Source of the DNA: a virus
DNA length: 40,769 bases
Strand: one strand, 5' to 3'
Virus record (IMG/VR): IMGVR_UViG_3300036766_001072
Coordinates: 1 to 40,769 of that record
Shown here piece after piece: positions 4,590 through 12,183 of the stretch. Made by a program: the position numbers and the translations under genes. The stretch's first letter is position 1, and each line of letters opens with the position of its first letter. The notes beneath the pieces were generated by a model, which searched no databases, was not told where the DNA came from, and saw only the letters and a list, made by a program, of their open reading frames with translations.

Positions 4590-5117
4590 ATGGCTTCCCC
4601 TATCTCATTAAATCCACCAAAAACCTATCTCATAACGCGTAATCAGCTAATTGTAGGTGCCGCTGTCTGTGTCATTGTTCTGGTCGCTGCTGTAGCCTTG
4701 AAAATACTTGCCTTAGCCATCATAGGAGCTCTGGGAATGACATTGATGTTCGTCTTAAGGAATATAGAAACTAGAATTGTCGTGTCACCACCACGAAATC
4801 CTGCACCCATTCCTATTCCAATACCTGTATCAACTCCACCAAGAGCCTCAGAACCAATTCCACCCCCTTTTGTTCCTTCTGATCCTCCGCAAAGAATGCC
4901 TTCTCCAATGCCGCCTGAACCTGAAAACAATGAACCTGTCCATGTAGACTTTGAGGCTATGAGACAGACGACAAGAGATTTCGAAAGACAACTGGATGAT
5001 ATTGTGAATGGTTCTGGAACCGAAGCAGCCTCACACACCCCTGAAGAAATGCATGAGCCAGTCATAGCGACACCAGAAGCAGGAAAATGGAAATGGAACC
5101 CTTTTGCGAAAAAGTAA
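4590..5117 (+). CDS. Membrane protein with two adjacent hydrophobic lobes and proline-rich tail, 175 aa
   Basis: Two hydrophobic segments, about residues 20-37 and 39-56, are separated by a single lysine and followed by a basic end (R57, R62). A proline-rich stretch (about 67-112, repeats of PIPIP and PP) and an acidic C-terminal region follow, ending KWKWNPFAKK. The ribosome site AGGAGG is near perfect. A bilobed hydrophobic domain with a short turn is the hallmark of chlamydial Inc proteins, but a two-helix holin or virion membrane protein would look similar. It is encoded just ahead of the packaging genes. No sequence family was recognised. Confidence 0.7.
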   Translation: MASPISLNPPKTYLITRNQLIVGAAVCVIVLVAAVALKILALAIIGALGMTLMFVLRNIETRIVVSPPRNPAPIPIPIPVSTPPRASEPIPPPFVPSDPPQRMPSPMPPEPENNEPVHVDFEAMRQTTRDFERQLDDIVNGSGTEAASHTPEEMHEPVIATPEAGKWKWNPFAKK

Positions 5118-5134
5118 TGTAAATCCGCTTTACA
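5118..5134 (+). promoter_or_regulatory. 17-bp hairpin element TGTAAATCCGCTTTACA
   Basis: A perfect 6-bp inverted repeat with a CCGC-containing centre, directly after the stop of the membrane protein and 31 bases before the ParB-like gene. Its exact reverse complement occurs at 14872-14888, again between two genes. It has no T-run. It could be a protein-binding site or an RNA processing or translation signal. Confidence 0.5.
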
Positions 5135-5164
5135 GCAAATTGGGAGCTTGGCTAATCTGCGGCC

Positions 5165-5611
5165 ATGATAAATTGGCATCTTGAAACACGCAAAATCAGC
5201 GAGTTGCGACCGCATCCACATAATCCTAGGAAGCTCACGAAAGAGCAGCATTCCCATCTTCGTAAGAGTCTGGAGAAATTTGGCATGTCAGCGAAGCCCG
5301 AGATCACCATTGGTGGACAGATCATTGGCGGCCATATGCGTATTAAGGTCTGGAAGGAAATGGGTCACACTGAGGTCGAATGCAATGTCCCTGATAGAGA
5401 GTTAAACGAGTTTGAAATCGAAGAGGCATGCATACGATTTAACAAAAACACTGGTGAATTTGACTGGGATACTCTTGCTAACGAATGGGAAGTGATGGAT
5501 CTTTTGGACTGGGGATTTACAGCCGACGACCTGCATATTGACACGGGAGAGGATGAGGACAAACCTAAGAAGAAAGAGAAGAACTGCCCTCACTGTGGTG
5601 AGCCTCTCTAG
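5165..5611 (+). CDS. ParB-like (ParB/Srx fold) protein with C-terminal zinc knuckle, 148 aa
   Basis: The N-terminal half matches the ParB N-terminal domain: ISELRPHPHNPRKL (11-24), a helix, then GGQIIGGHMRIKVW containing the GGHxR box (55-59) that binds nucleotide in this superfamily. The C-terminal end has CPHCGEPL (knuckle at 141-144) after a lysine/glutamate linker. Stand-alone ParB-like proteins of this length often sit next to phage terminases and may be nucleases or DNA-modifying factors; a partition partner ParA is not seen. Placed directly before the TerS/TerL operon, it probably acts on DNA in packaging or maturation. Confidence 0.8.
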   Translation: MINWHLETRKISELRPHPHNPRKLTKEQHSHLRKSLEKFGMSAKPEITIGGQIIGGHMRIKVWKEMGHTEVECNVPDRELNEFEIEEACIRFNKNTGEFDWDTLANEWEVMDLLDWGFTADDLHIDTGEDEDKPKKKEKNCPHCGEPL

Positions 5612-5660
5612 CATTTATACCCGATATTGAGTATAAGCGAATATAAACGAGGATAACACC

Positions 5661-5786
5661 ATGGACAAGCTAATCAAGAAAGACAAAAAGAAAATGGACA
5701 AGATGATGAACACTCTTGTGAAAAAAGATATACCGAGAGACAAGAAGATTAAGAAATGTGATATGATGATGAAAAAGAAGAAATAG
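5661..5786 (+). CDS. Lysine-rich microprotein, 41 aa
   Basis: Almost half the residues are Lys (MDKLIKKDKKKMDKMM to KKCDMMMKKKK). A GAGGA ribosome site lies upstream. It is probably helical and nucleic-acid binding. Similar basic microproteins occur at 10187, 24689 and 34127. It sits between the ParB-like gene and TerS, preceded by a small TTATAC-10 nt-GTATAA hairpin (5615-5636). Confidence 0.6.
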   Translation: MDKLIKKDKKKMDKMMNTLVKKDIPRDKKIKKCDMMMKKKK

Positions 5787-5792
5787 GCATGC

Positions 5793-6227
5793 ATGAGTAC
5801 AGAAACCCTTCCAAACCTTGGCGGACGTCCTCCAGTAGAGATTGATTGGAATCTGTTTGAACAGTTTTTGAAGATTTCTTCAACCGAAAAGGAAATATGC
5901 AAATTCTTTAATATTGCTATCCCTACTTTGGTGAGACACATCAAGAAAAGATATGGTGATGATGTTGGTTTTGTAGATGTTTTTGATAGATTCGCGGGTG
6001 AACGAAACATTAGTATACGAAGAATGAGATTTAATCACGGAAAAAAAAACTGGAATGCTTGCCAGGAACTTTGTGCAAGATACCTCGGGGAATTCCCCCT
6101 GATTGGAAATGACGAGACTAAAAAAGGTAACCAGGCGATAACGATAAATGTCACAGGAGAACTTGCAACTGGCACTGACCTTTCAGCCGAGACCGTACCA
6201 GTGCAAGATAATCAAAGCACTGAATAG
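5793..6227 (+). CDS. Terminase small subunit (probable), 144 aa
   Basis: GGRPPVEIDWNLFEQ at the N-terminus leads into a helix-turn-helix (STEKEICKFFNIAIPTLVR, about 30-48), the usual DNA-recognition module of small terminase subunits. The C-terminal part is variable. The position, immediately before and overlapping the large subunit by 80 nt, supports the call. It would recognise the packaging site and feed DNA to the large subunit. A second ATG four bases upstream is out of frame. Confidence 0.8.
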   Translation: MSTETLPNLGGRPPVEIDWNLFEQFLKISSTEKEICKFFNIAIPTLVRHIKKRYGDDVGFVDVFDRFAGERNISIRRMRFNHGKKNWNACQELCARYLGEFPLIGNDETKKGNQAITINVTGELATGTDLSAETVPVQDNQSTE

Positions 6228-7512
6228 CGGCGTTAAGCGAGCTGTATGGGTAGTGCATCGACGCGGTGGTAAAGACGTTACCGCTTTCAATTGGTGTATC
6301 CTACAGCTCCTGCTCAACCCAGGCTGGACAGCATTTCACATCCTCCCTACTTACAGCCAAGCTAAGAAGGTCATTTGGGATAGCTCCACGAACGATGGGA
6401 AGCGTATCCTGGATTATATTCCCTCTGAGCTTATAGAGTCCAAAAACGGTCAGCAAATGCAGATTAGGCTCATCAATGGCTCTCTCTATCAGCTTATAGG
6501 CTCAGACAACATTGACAGCCTGGTTGGAACGAATCCCAAGATCATTATTTTCTCCGAATACGCCATCCAATCGCCGGCGGCATGGCAATATCTCAGACCG
6601 ATCATTGACGTAAATAAGGGATATGCTATATTCATCAGCACCCCGAGGGGCAAGAATCACTTTTATGACCTGATGTGCATGGCGCGCAGTAACCCGAATT
6701 GGTTCTGTGAGGTCCTTAGCATAAAGGACACAGGAGTGCTTAGCGAAGAGGAGATCAGCGTCATCCGTAAGGAAGGTGTCTCCGATGAGCTCATTGAGCA
6801 AGAGTACTATTGTTCCTTTAACCGCGGTGTGGAGGGCTCATACTATGGAAAGCTTATTGAGAAGGCAAGGGAAGAGATGCGGGTTTGTAACGTTCCCTAT
6901 GATACTAGATCACCCGTTCATACAGCCTGGGACATTGGTTATGGAGACTCCACAGCCATCGTCTTTTGGCAAGAAGTGGGTGGCGAGCTTCGTGTTGTCG
7001 ATTTTTACGAAAACCAAGGAGAAGGAATAGCCCACTATGTTAAACATATTCAGAATAAGCCCTACGTATATGGGACGCACTACCTCCCTCATGATGCGGG
7101 CTCTGGCTCTATTCAGACGGGACGAACGCTTCAAGATATTGCGTGGGAGCAAGGACTCAAGTCAACTGTATTGGAGAGAGAAACAGATATCTGTGTCGGA
7201 ATAGAAGCCGCTCGTGCTATGCTCTCGATGGCTTTTATTGACGAAAACAAATGCCGCCACCTTCTAAAGTGCCTCGAGAACTATCACAAGAGGTATAATG
7301 AGAAGACGCAAGCCTATTCAGAGTCTCCGCTTCACGATTGGACCTCTCATGCTGCTGATTGCGTACGCTATATGGCCAACGCCAGAATTCAATATGGTCG
7401 TGGGCCTGGTTCTCTCACTGCTGGTAAACTCAATCAGCTTAAATCTAACGCTGGATTTGGACCTAAGCCAACACCAAGATTAGGTCCTCAGACTCCTTTC
7501 TTTGGCCGATAA
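6148..7512 (+). CDS. Terminase large subunit, 454 aa
   Basis: ATPase and nuclease of the packaging motor. Walker A is the deviant VHRRGGKD (36-43); the Walker B region is IIIFSEYA (132-139), with Ser in place of the usual Asp before Glu. The nuclease domain follows, with AWDIGYGDSTAI (D262 as first acidic ligand) and the late SHAADCVRYM (D404). Length fits the family. The start used overlaps TerS by 80 nt and has a weak ribosome site; a TTG start five codons downstream behind GGAG is an alternative and loses no motif. Confidence 0.93.
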   Translation: MSQENLQLALTFQPRPYQCKIIKALNSGVKRAVWVVHRRGGKDVTAFNWCILQLLLNPGWTAFHILPTYSQAKKVIWDSSTNDGKRILDYIPSELIESKNGQQMQIRLINGSLYQLIGSDNIDSLVGTNPKIIIFSEYAIQSPAAWQYLRPIIDVNKGYAIFISTPRGKNHFYDLMCMARSNPNWFCEVLSIKDTGVLSEEEISVIRKEGVSDELIEQEYYCSFNRGVEGSYYGKLIEKAREEMRVCNVPYDTRSPVHTAWDIGYGDSTAIVFWQEVGGELRVVDFYENQGEGIAHYVKHIQNKPYVYGTHYLPHDAGSGSIQTGRTLQDIAWEQGLKSTVLERETDICVGIEAARAMLSMAFIDENKCRHLLKCLENYHKRYNEKTQAYSESPLHDWTSHAADCVRYMANARIQYGRGPGSLTAGKLNQLKSNAGFGPKPTPRLGPQTPFFGR

Positions 7513-7566
7513 AGTATTTTACATAAATCTTTCTAGCTTATATGAATTGCTCAAAAAGGAGCACTT

Positions 7567-7731
7567 GTGAATATTTTAGGGGCGGCAAAGAAAAAATGTG
7601 ATATCTGCGATAGCGATAGCAAGATCAAGGGGTTATGTCGACGTTGCTATACGAGAAATTGGATGAGGAAGAAATATGAGATCGTAGAAGACAGAAGAAA
7701 GTATGCCTATCGCCTTAGAGATGTAAGGTAA
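7567..7731 (+). CDS. Zinc-finger protein resembling the N-terminus of an HNH endonuclease, 54 aa
   Basis: GTG start with GGAG five bases upstream. Two knuckles, CDIC (11-14) and CRRC (24-27), followed by YTRNWMRKKYE, match the treble-clef zinc finger that opens many phage HNH homing endonucleases. The HNH core is absent, so this is a free-standing finger or the remnant of a lost nuclease. Sitting between terminase and portal, a common home for HNH genes, it may be a decayed homing endonuclease or a small packaging accessory. Confidence 0.6.
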   Translation: MNILGAAKKKCDICDSDSKIKGLCRRCYTRNWMRKKYEIVEDRRKYAYRLRDVR

Positions 7732-7746
7732 CAAAAACGCTTATGT

Positions 7747-7775
7747 TTGCGTCAAAAAAATCTTGTCTGTATAAG
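7747..7775 (+). promoter_or_regulatory. Promoter candidate before the portal gene
   Basis: TTGCGT, 17 bp, TATAAG on the plus strand, 24 bases before the portal ATG. The -35 overlaps a small ACGC-8 nt-GCGT hairpin (7737-7752). It would allow virion genes to be expressed apart from the terminase. Confidence 0.4.
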
Positions 7776-7798
7776 GTGAATCTACAGGAAGGTTCTCA

Positions 7799-9826
7799 AT
7801 GACAAGCGGTATGCTAGAAAGATCTCAGGTAGTCCCAAACGTTTATCGAGGGAATTACCAAGATGGTAATCGTGATATAGTAGCTGAAGCGGACTCACGC
7901 TACCAGCAAAATCTCTCTGCTTGGCAGCTTTTCTTCTGGGAGCAACTCATAGATAGAAAAGTCTATCTGGGCGACCAACGTTATCTTAACCTTTATTCAG
8001 GATTAAATTATGAGCACCAAAAGTTCATCTTCAACGCGTCGATGCCTGTTGTCAATATGGTTTGCGGGCGTCAGAGACAGCATCGCAAAGCTACTCAAAT
8101 GGTTCCTGTGCATGGTTCGAGTAATCAGACGGCCAGCCAAGCCACAAAAGTGCTCCAAGGTGCATATAACTTCGACGATACGTACAACACCGTCAGCAAT
8201 TGCTTCAAGGAAGCGGCGGGCATCACGGGCCTAAGCTTAATGCACTCCTGGATAGACTACAGACGTGATCCGATCTGTGGGGACCTCAAGACAGAATGCT
8301 TCAGCGCTGATATGGTAATGATGGATGCCTTCTGGAGGGAGATGGATCTTTCCGATTGTCAATTCATACGTACTCGTAAGTACCTTCACAAAGAGCAAGT
8401 AAAACAGATGCTACCGGGTCGTGAGCAGGATATAGAGCTGCTTAACGATCAAGCTTACTTCGATACGAAGTTCACATTTATGCCCCAACAGTATAATATC
8501 AGGCGTAAAGGGTTCTTGGCTTATGATGAATACTGGTACCTATCTGAGCGCATGGCTACATTCATCGTAGATCCTGAAACCTACGAATCCACAGAGGTAG
8601 ACTTTACCCCTGAAGAGACGAACGATCTTAAATCCCGTTTTCCTCAAATTGTAATAGTAAAATCTAAAGTGCCGACGGTGAAACTTGCGATCATTGTTAA
8701 CAATACCTGCTTTTATGATGGCCCTAATCCTCTTGGTGTTGATTTTTACCCTTTTACTCCTTTTGTGGGCTATCACGATCTTGCTAACAACAATTATTCA
8801 TTCCGCTACCAGGGCATTATCCGCAATATTAGAGACCCTCAGTACCTCTACAATTATCGTAAGCAGCTGGAGATGGATCTCCTCGCAGCTCAATTCTCTG
8901 GTGTCGATGTTGAAGAAGACGCACTCATAGATGATCAAGACGCCTTCAAGGTAGGTCCTGGAAAAGTTCGTTTCTTCAAGAAAGGGCGCCTACAAGCTAT
9001 TATGGACAAGCCTGGTGCTAATATTAATCCAGCGAACTTCCAGGTCACAGAATTCTTAAAGCAGGACATACAGAGCAATGCAGGCGTTACGCCAGAGCTA
9101 TTGGGACAAGCGGAAGATAGTGACGTTGGTATCACCGAACAACTTAGGCAAGGTGCGGCTCTTACTACTCTACAAGAGCTCTTCGACAACCTTGATCTAT
9201 CACAAAGGAATGCTGGAAGACTCCATTGGGCGCTTATTCAGAAGAACTATACGCTCGGAAAGATCCGTCGTATGATAGAGGAGGAACCCACAAATGAATT
9301 CAGAGACAAATCATTCCAGAAATACGATGCTGTGGTCACAAATGCACCTCTCACAGCTACTACGAAGCAGCTCGGTCTGGCACAACTCATGGCTCTCCAA
9401 GAGAAAGGGATCATACAAGTGCCTCCAGAATATCTCCTCAGGGAAGTTACTGTACAGGACAAAGACAAATTACTCGAGGCTGTTCAACAACAACAACAGG
9501 CTCAGCAGAAGCAGCAAGAACAAATGGCACAACTTCAAATGGACAATCAGCGAATCGTCAATGAATCTCTCCAGTCGAAAGCGATTAGCGATAGAAGTCT
9601 TGCTGAAGAGCGTATGTCTAAAGGCAGACTTGAGCAAGTACAGATCGAAACTGCTCATAATAAGTCCAAGCATGAGCTGGCTGCGGCTACTTTAGACTCT
9701 GTAAAAGCGGCAAAAGAGGTCGAATCGATGTCAATTGATGATTTCGTCAAGGTATTTAGCTTGATAGAAAATATTCAAAACCGTGAAGATGAAAAAATAA
9801 ACAACAAACAGGAGAAATCCCAATGA
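7799..9826 (+). CDS. Portal protein, P22-like, 675 aa
   Basis: The dodecameric DNA gate of the capsid. The N-terminal half is typical of the P22-type portal family: YQQNLSAWQLFFWEQLIDRK, FNASMPVVNMVCGRQRQHR, then the clip region with GFLAYDEYWYL. The conserved VTPELLGQAEDSDVGITEQL (about residue 430) belongs to the crown/stem transition. The last 140 residues are a Gln-rich coiled coil (runs of Q near 565-580), like the barrel extension of P22-type portals. SD AGGAAGG. Its stop overlaps the next gene as ATGA. Confidence 0.9.
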   Translation: MTSGMLERSQVVPNVYRGNYQDGNRDIVAEADSRYQQNLSAWQLFFWEQLIDRKVYLGDQRYLNLYSGLNYEHQKFIFNASMPVVNMVCGRQRQHRKATQMVPVHGSSNQTASQATKVLQGAYNFDDTYNTVSNCFKEAAGITGLSLMHSWIDYRRDPICGDLKTECFSADMVMMDAFWREMDLSDCQFIRTRKYLHKEQVKQMLPGREQDIELLNDQAYFDTKFTFMPQQYNIRRKGFLAYDEYWYLSERMATFIVDPETYESTEVDFTPEETNDLKSRFPQIVIVKSKVPTVKLAIIVNNTCFYDGPNPLGVDFYPFTPFVGYHDLANNNYSFRYQGIIRNIRDPQYLYNYRKQLEMDLLAAQFSGVDVEEDALIDDQDAFKVGPGKVRFFKKGRLQAIMDKPGANINPANFQVTEFLKQDIQSNAGVTPELLGQAEDSDVGITEQLRQGAALTTLQELFDNLDLSQRNAGRLHWALIQKNYTLGKIRRMIEEEPTNEFRDKSFQKYDAVVTNAPLTATTKQLGLAQLMALQEKGIIQVPPEYLLREVTVQDKDKLLEAVQQQQQAQQKQQEQMAQLQMDNQRIVNESLQSKAISDRSLAEERMSKGRLEQVQIETAHNKSKHELAAATLDSVKAAKEVESMSIDDFVKVFSLIENIQNREDEKINNKQEKSQ

Positions 9827-10029
9827 ACAGCCATAAAAATACCTCGTCAGGTGGTCATGGAGAAGGTGACAAAGGCGCACACTATTCTAAAATAGGTGAA
9901 CATAAAGCTCAAACACCTCCAGCCGGTGGTAGCAATAGCTATGAGCAAGTAAGAAAGAAGATCGATCATGCAGATGACAGATCGCTTTCTCACAAGCACT
10001 TCACTCGCGAAAAGATGTCCAATAAATAG
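9823..10029 (+). CDS. Small Gly/His/Lys-rich protein, 68 aa
   Basis: Polar and probably disordered (GGHGEGDKGAHYSKIGEHK), ending with a basic helix (LSHKHFTREKM). Begins inside the portal stop codon, so it is coupled to portal translation. First of four tiny basic proteins between portal and a conserved 168-aa protein; they may be minor virion or assembly components. No family recognised. Confidence 0.6.
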   Translation: MNSHKNTSSGGHGEGDKGAHYSKIGEHKAQTPPAGGSNSYEQVRKKIDHADDRSLSHKHFTREKMSNK

Positions 10030-10037
10030 GAGCCCAT

Positions 10038-10190
10038 ATGCCTAAGATACCAATCATAACGGCACAGAAGAAGCCTCTCGTTCCTGCGAGCCCACAGCTG
10101 AACACACAAGTGGCCAGATGTAAAGCTCCAGGCGGGAAGCCTCCTTTGCCACTACGAAAGTCGTTCAGCCCAGTAGGAAAGATGAAATGA
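10038..10190 (+). CDS. Proline/lysine-rich microprotein, 50 aa
   Basis: MPKIPIITAQKKPLVPASPQ followed by a basic Pro-rich end. A TAGGAG ribosome site lies eight bases upstream. Its TGA overlaps the next ATG. Extended, low-complexity and basic; an interaction peptide or minor virion protein is plausible. Nothing recognised. Confidence 0.55.
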   Translation: MPKIPIITAQKKPLVPASPQLNTQVARCKAPGGKPPLPLRKSFSPVGKMK

Positions 10191-10324
10191 AGAAGAAATC
10201 TCATGAGCATGGTCTTAAAAAGGTCATTATGGATCATCCAAAGAAGACAAAGCCTGAGCCTATGAAACATTCCAAAGATGAAATGAAGGAAGCTTACGTT
10301 CACATGAAGAAGCATGGTGGATAA
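10187..10324 (+). CDS. Basic microprotein (Lys/His/Met-rich), 45 aa
   Basis: MKKKSHEHGLKKVIMDHPKK and on to HMKKHGG. A helix-forming basic peptide, translationally coupled (ATGA) to the preceding gene. Its stop is directly followed by the next ATG. Likely to bind DNA or acidic partners; no family. Confidence 0.55.
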   Translation: MKKKSHEHGLKKVIMDHPKKTKPEPMKHSKDEMKEAYVHMKKHGG

Positions 10325-10459
10325 ATGACAATGATCCCACCTAAGATCAAGAAGCTTCCTAACTTGCATAAGCCTGTCGGTTACGTCAAGCAACCGACTC
10401 AAGGCTCTACTGTCAGCAACAAATCGCTGCCATTTGGTGGCTCAAAGATGGTGAGATAG
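10325..10459 (+). CDS. Proline-rich basic microprotein, 44 aa
   Basis: MTMIPPKIKKLPNLHKPVGY, ending GGSKMVR. Resembles the 50-aa protein two genes upstream (PKIP, KKLP, KP, GG motifs), so the two may be paralogues. It begins immediately after the previous stop, and its TAG is shared with the GTG start of the next gene. Confidence 0.55.
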   Translation: MTMIPPKIKKLPNLHKPVGYVKQPTQGSTVSNKSLPFGGSKMVR

Positions 10460-10965
10460 TGGTTCAGGGTAGTACCAAGACCTATGGAGAACTCATGGTC
10501 GAAGCCAGGAATATGACTGGCAACCAAGAAGTTGGCGAGACTGTAGCGCCTGTCATGGATAGATTCAAGGATGTCATAGAAGAGGCTGTCCAAAAGAGCC
10601 ACGAGAAGGGTGTGAAAGGTCGTTATTACATTCACATATGGGTTCAGAAAGAGCCATATGCGCAGAATGCCTTGCGTATCTATCCTCAATGTCGAAGAAC
10701 TCGTCCTAGCCCCTATCAGGGGCATGATCATTTCCTATGGAAGGTCGAGGATGGTGGCAAGGTCACATTCGAATGGTGTATTCCTAACAAAGAGACTCTT
10801 GGCTATATCCTAAGCAACCCTGATAAGTTTGATGTCGACTATGTTCGTATGCTGCGCAGATATGTGGGAGATAAATTGGAAAGCCTACAGGACTATTCCG
10901 CCGACTTTGTCCCTGAAGGACGTGCCTTAGGGGCTATGAAGCAGGACGGAGCCCTGATTATCTAG
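10459..10965 (+). CDS. Conserved phage protein of unknown function, 168 aa
   Basis: GTG start overlapping the preceding TAG (TAGTG). The middle section GRYYIHIWVQKEPYAQNALR followed by RTRPSPYQGHDHFLWKV reads like a conserved phage family found between portal and scaffold genes; the function is not known to me. It ends with a helical segment (PNKETLGYILSNPDKF). Its last 8 bp overlap a minus-strand gene that converges on it. A portal-associated assembly role fits its place. Confidence 0.7.
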   Translation: MVQGSTKTYGELMVEARNMTGNQEVGETVAPVMDRFKDVIEEAVQKSHEKGVKGRYYIHIWVQKEPYAQNALRIYPQCRRTRPSPYQGHDHFLWKVEDGGKVTFEWCIPNKETLGYILSNPDKFDVDYVRMLRRYVGDKLESLQDYSADFVPEGRALGAMKQDGALII

Positions 10966-11137
10966 CATTTCTCTCCTTAAGAAGGTCCACAAACATAGTG
11001 TAGAGCTGATCTATTCTAGTTCCCTGAGCTCTAAGCTCTTCTCTGAAGTCTTTGTGATCTGCCTTCAATTCTCTATGAATGTAAAAAGCACTCCCCAGTA
11101 CAGAGGCTATGATCGATGCAGTGTAGTATAGGTCCAT
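10958..11137 (-). CDS. One-helix membrane coiled-coil microprotein, 59 aa (opposite-strand islet)
   Basis: A hydrophobic helix near the N-terminus (MDLYYTASIIASVLGSAFYI) leads to a charged coil (HRELKADHKDFREELRAQ...). It shares the architecture of the genes at 1940 and 24761: short N-terminus, one membrane helix, basic turn, coiled coil. A GGAGC ribosome site lies upstream. Its start overlaps the upstream stop (TAATG). It is one of two minus genes inserted into the rightward virion block, so it is probably expressed at another time. Confidence 0.65.
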   Translation of the reverse strand: MDLYYTASIIASVLGSAFYIHRELKADHKDFREELRAQGTRIDQLYTMFVDLLKERNAR

Positions 11138-11325
11138 TATTTAGCTCCTTTGCTTATCCATTTCTTCATTCGTTCGATGAGAGGAATGAGCTCTTTCTTA
11201 ACCTCATCATCAGGATTGACACCATATTCTACCATAAATTCCATTGTCTGATCAATCACAGATATCATCGACACCATCTTCTCAGCTGCCATTACATAGA
11301 CAAAATAGTCAATTTCAGGTTTCAT
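11137..11325 (-). CDS. Hypothetical helical protein, about 62 aa (opposite-strand islet)
   Basis: MKPEIDYFVYVMAAEKMVSM and then VNPDDEVKKELIPLIERMKK; all helical, no membrane segment certain. Three in-frame starts are possible. ATG 11325 has GGAGG 12 bases upstream, TTG 11331 has it at six bases, and ATG 11355 has none; ATG 11325 is used. It is coupled to the next gene by TAATG. Promoter TTGCAT-N18-TATAGT lies just upstream. Confidence 0.6.
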   Translation of the reverse strand: MKPEIDYFVYVMAAEKMVSMISVIDQTMEFMVEYGVNPDDEVKKELIPLIERMKKWISKGAK

Positions 11326-11357
11326 TTGCAAAAAAATCCTCCATTCTATATCCATAG

Positions 11358-11387
11358 ACTATATCGAGTCAAGTTGATTCGATGCAA
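11358..11387 (-). promoter_or_regulatory. Promoter of the first opposite-strand islet
   Basis: On the minus strand, TTGCAT, 18 bp, TATAGT, nearly the same as the early promoter at 585-614 (TTGCAG-N18-TATAGT). The shared layout suggests the islet is expressed like the early genes rather than the virion genes. Confidence 0.5.
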
Positions 11388-11421
11388 GGCGCAATAGAGA
11401 TTCGCCATCTCAAAGGAAAGC

Positions 11422-12156
11422 ATGGACCAAGCAGAAATTAGCGCAACACCTGAAGTCGCTGCCCAGGCTGTAGAAACCCATGAAAAGAAGACTCCGACAG
11501 AAAGTTTCGCGGAGCTTCGAAAGGCCAAAGAAGACCTTGAACGTCAGCTTTGGCAGGCTCAGAAAGAAAGGGAGATGTACGAGAAGCAAGTTCAGATGCA
11601 AATGCAGATGAATCAAGCTCCTCAAGCACCTCCGGAAGAGGATTTTGATTTTAGACAGTTAGAGCAAGAAGAATTCCCTGACGGGAAGAAGCTTGTTAAA
11701 GCTTTTAATCAGGTCAACAAGAAATTGTCGGCTTATGAGCAGAAGTTAACTGAAAAAGATCAAGAGCTTCAAATCCTGAAGACTGCCCAAGAATTCCCTG
11801 ATTTTAAAGAGGTCGTCACGGCCGAGAATATTGAAAAATATATTAAATCGGACGAAGACAACCGAGAGGCTGTCGAGTTAGCTTATAAGAACGGTTTAAA
11901 TCCTTTGAGAAAGGTGTACAATCTTATTAAGAAAAGCGCCGTATATCAGGCCGATAAGGCCCAGAAAACGGTCAAAGAGACACCAGTTTCTCAGGAGCAG
12001 CGAAGAGTCGATGATAAAGAAGGAAAGCCGCAAACGGGCAGTTTAGGAGTAAGATCCGATGCTGTTACCTATGCGGCCCAGAGTTCTTTTTCTAAGATGA
12101 CTCAAGCTCAAAAGAACGCTCTATGGGCAGAAACTATGGCAGCAGCAAGGAAGTGA
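11422..12156 (+). CDS. Scaffold-like protein, 244 aa
   Basis: Acidic at the start, then coiled coil (about 25-65, ELRKAKEDLERQLWQAQKER) with QMQMQMNQ, a linker, a second helix (KAFNQVNKKLSAYEQKL) and a basic C-terminal helix (MTQAQKNALWAETMAAARK). This helical, charged design directly before the capsid gene is typical of scaffolding proteins; family identity was not established by sequence. It would organise capsid subunits during prohead assembly and then leave. SD AAAGGA. Confidence 0.7.
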   Translation: MDQAEISATPEVAAQAVETHEKKTPTESFAELRKAKEDLERQLWQAQKEREMYEKQVQMQMQMNQAPQAPPEEDFDFRQLEQEEFPDGKKLVKAFNQVNKKLSAYEQKLTEKDQELQILKTAQEFPDFKEVVTAENIEKYIKSDEDNREAVELAYKNGLNPLRKVYNLIKKSAVYQADKAQKTVKETPVSQEQRRVDDKEGKPQTGSLGVRSDAVTYAAQSSFSKMTQAQKNALWAETMAAARK

Positions 12157-12161
12157 TCTTC

Positions 12162-12182
12162 GTCTTAACATGAGGTTAAGAC
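12162..12182 (+). promoter_or_regulatory. Hairpin at the start of the major capsid gene
   Basis: GTCTTAAC-ATGAG-GTTAAGAC, a perfect 8-bp stem with a 5-nt loop, ending one base before the capsid ATG. The ribosome site GAGG spans the loop and the start of the 3' arm, so folding should limit access. It may set the level of capsid translation or mark a processing site. Confidence 0.5.
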
Positions 12183-12183
12183 A

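Noticed and set aside
4643-5257. Minus-strand 204-aa Gly/Ser-rich protein
   Set aside because: It is a shadow of the proline-rich plus gene: proline codons read as glycine on the other strand.
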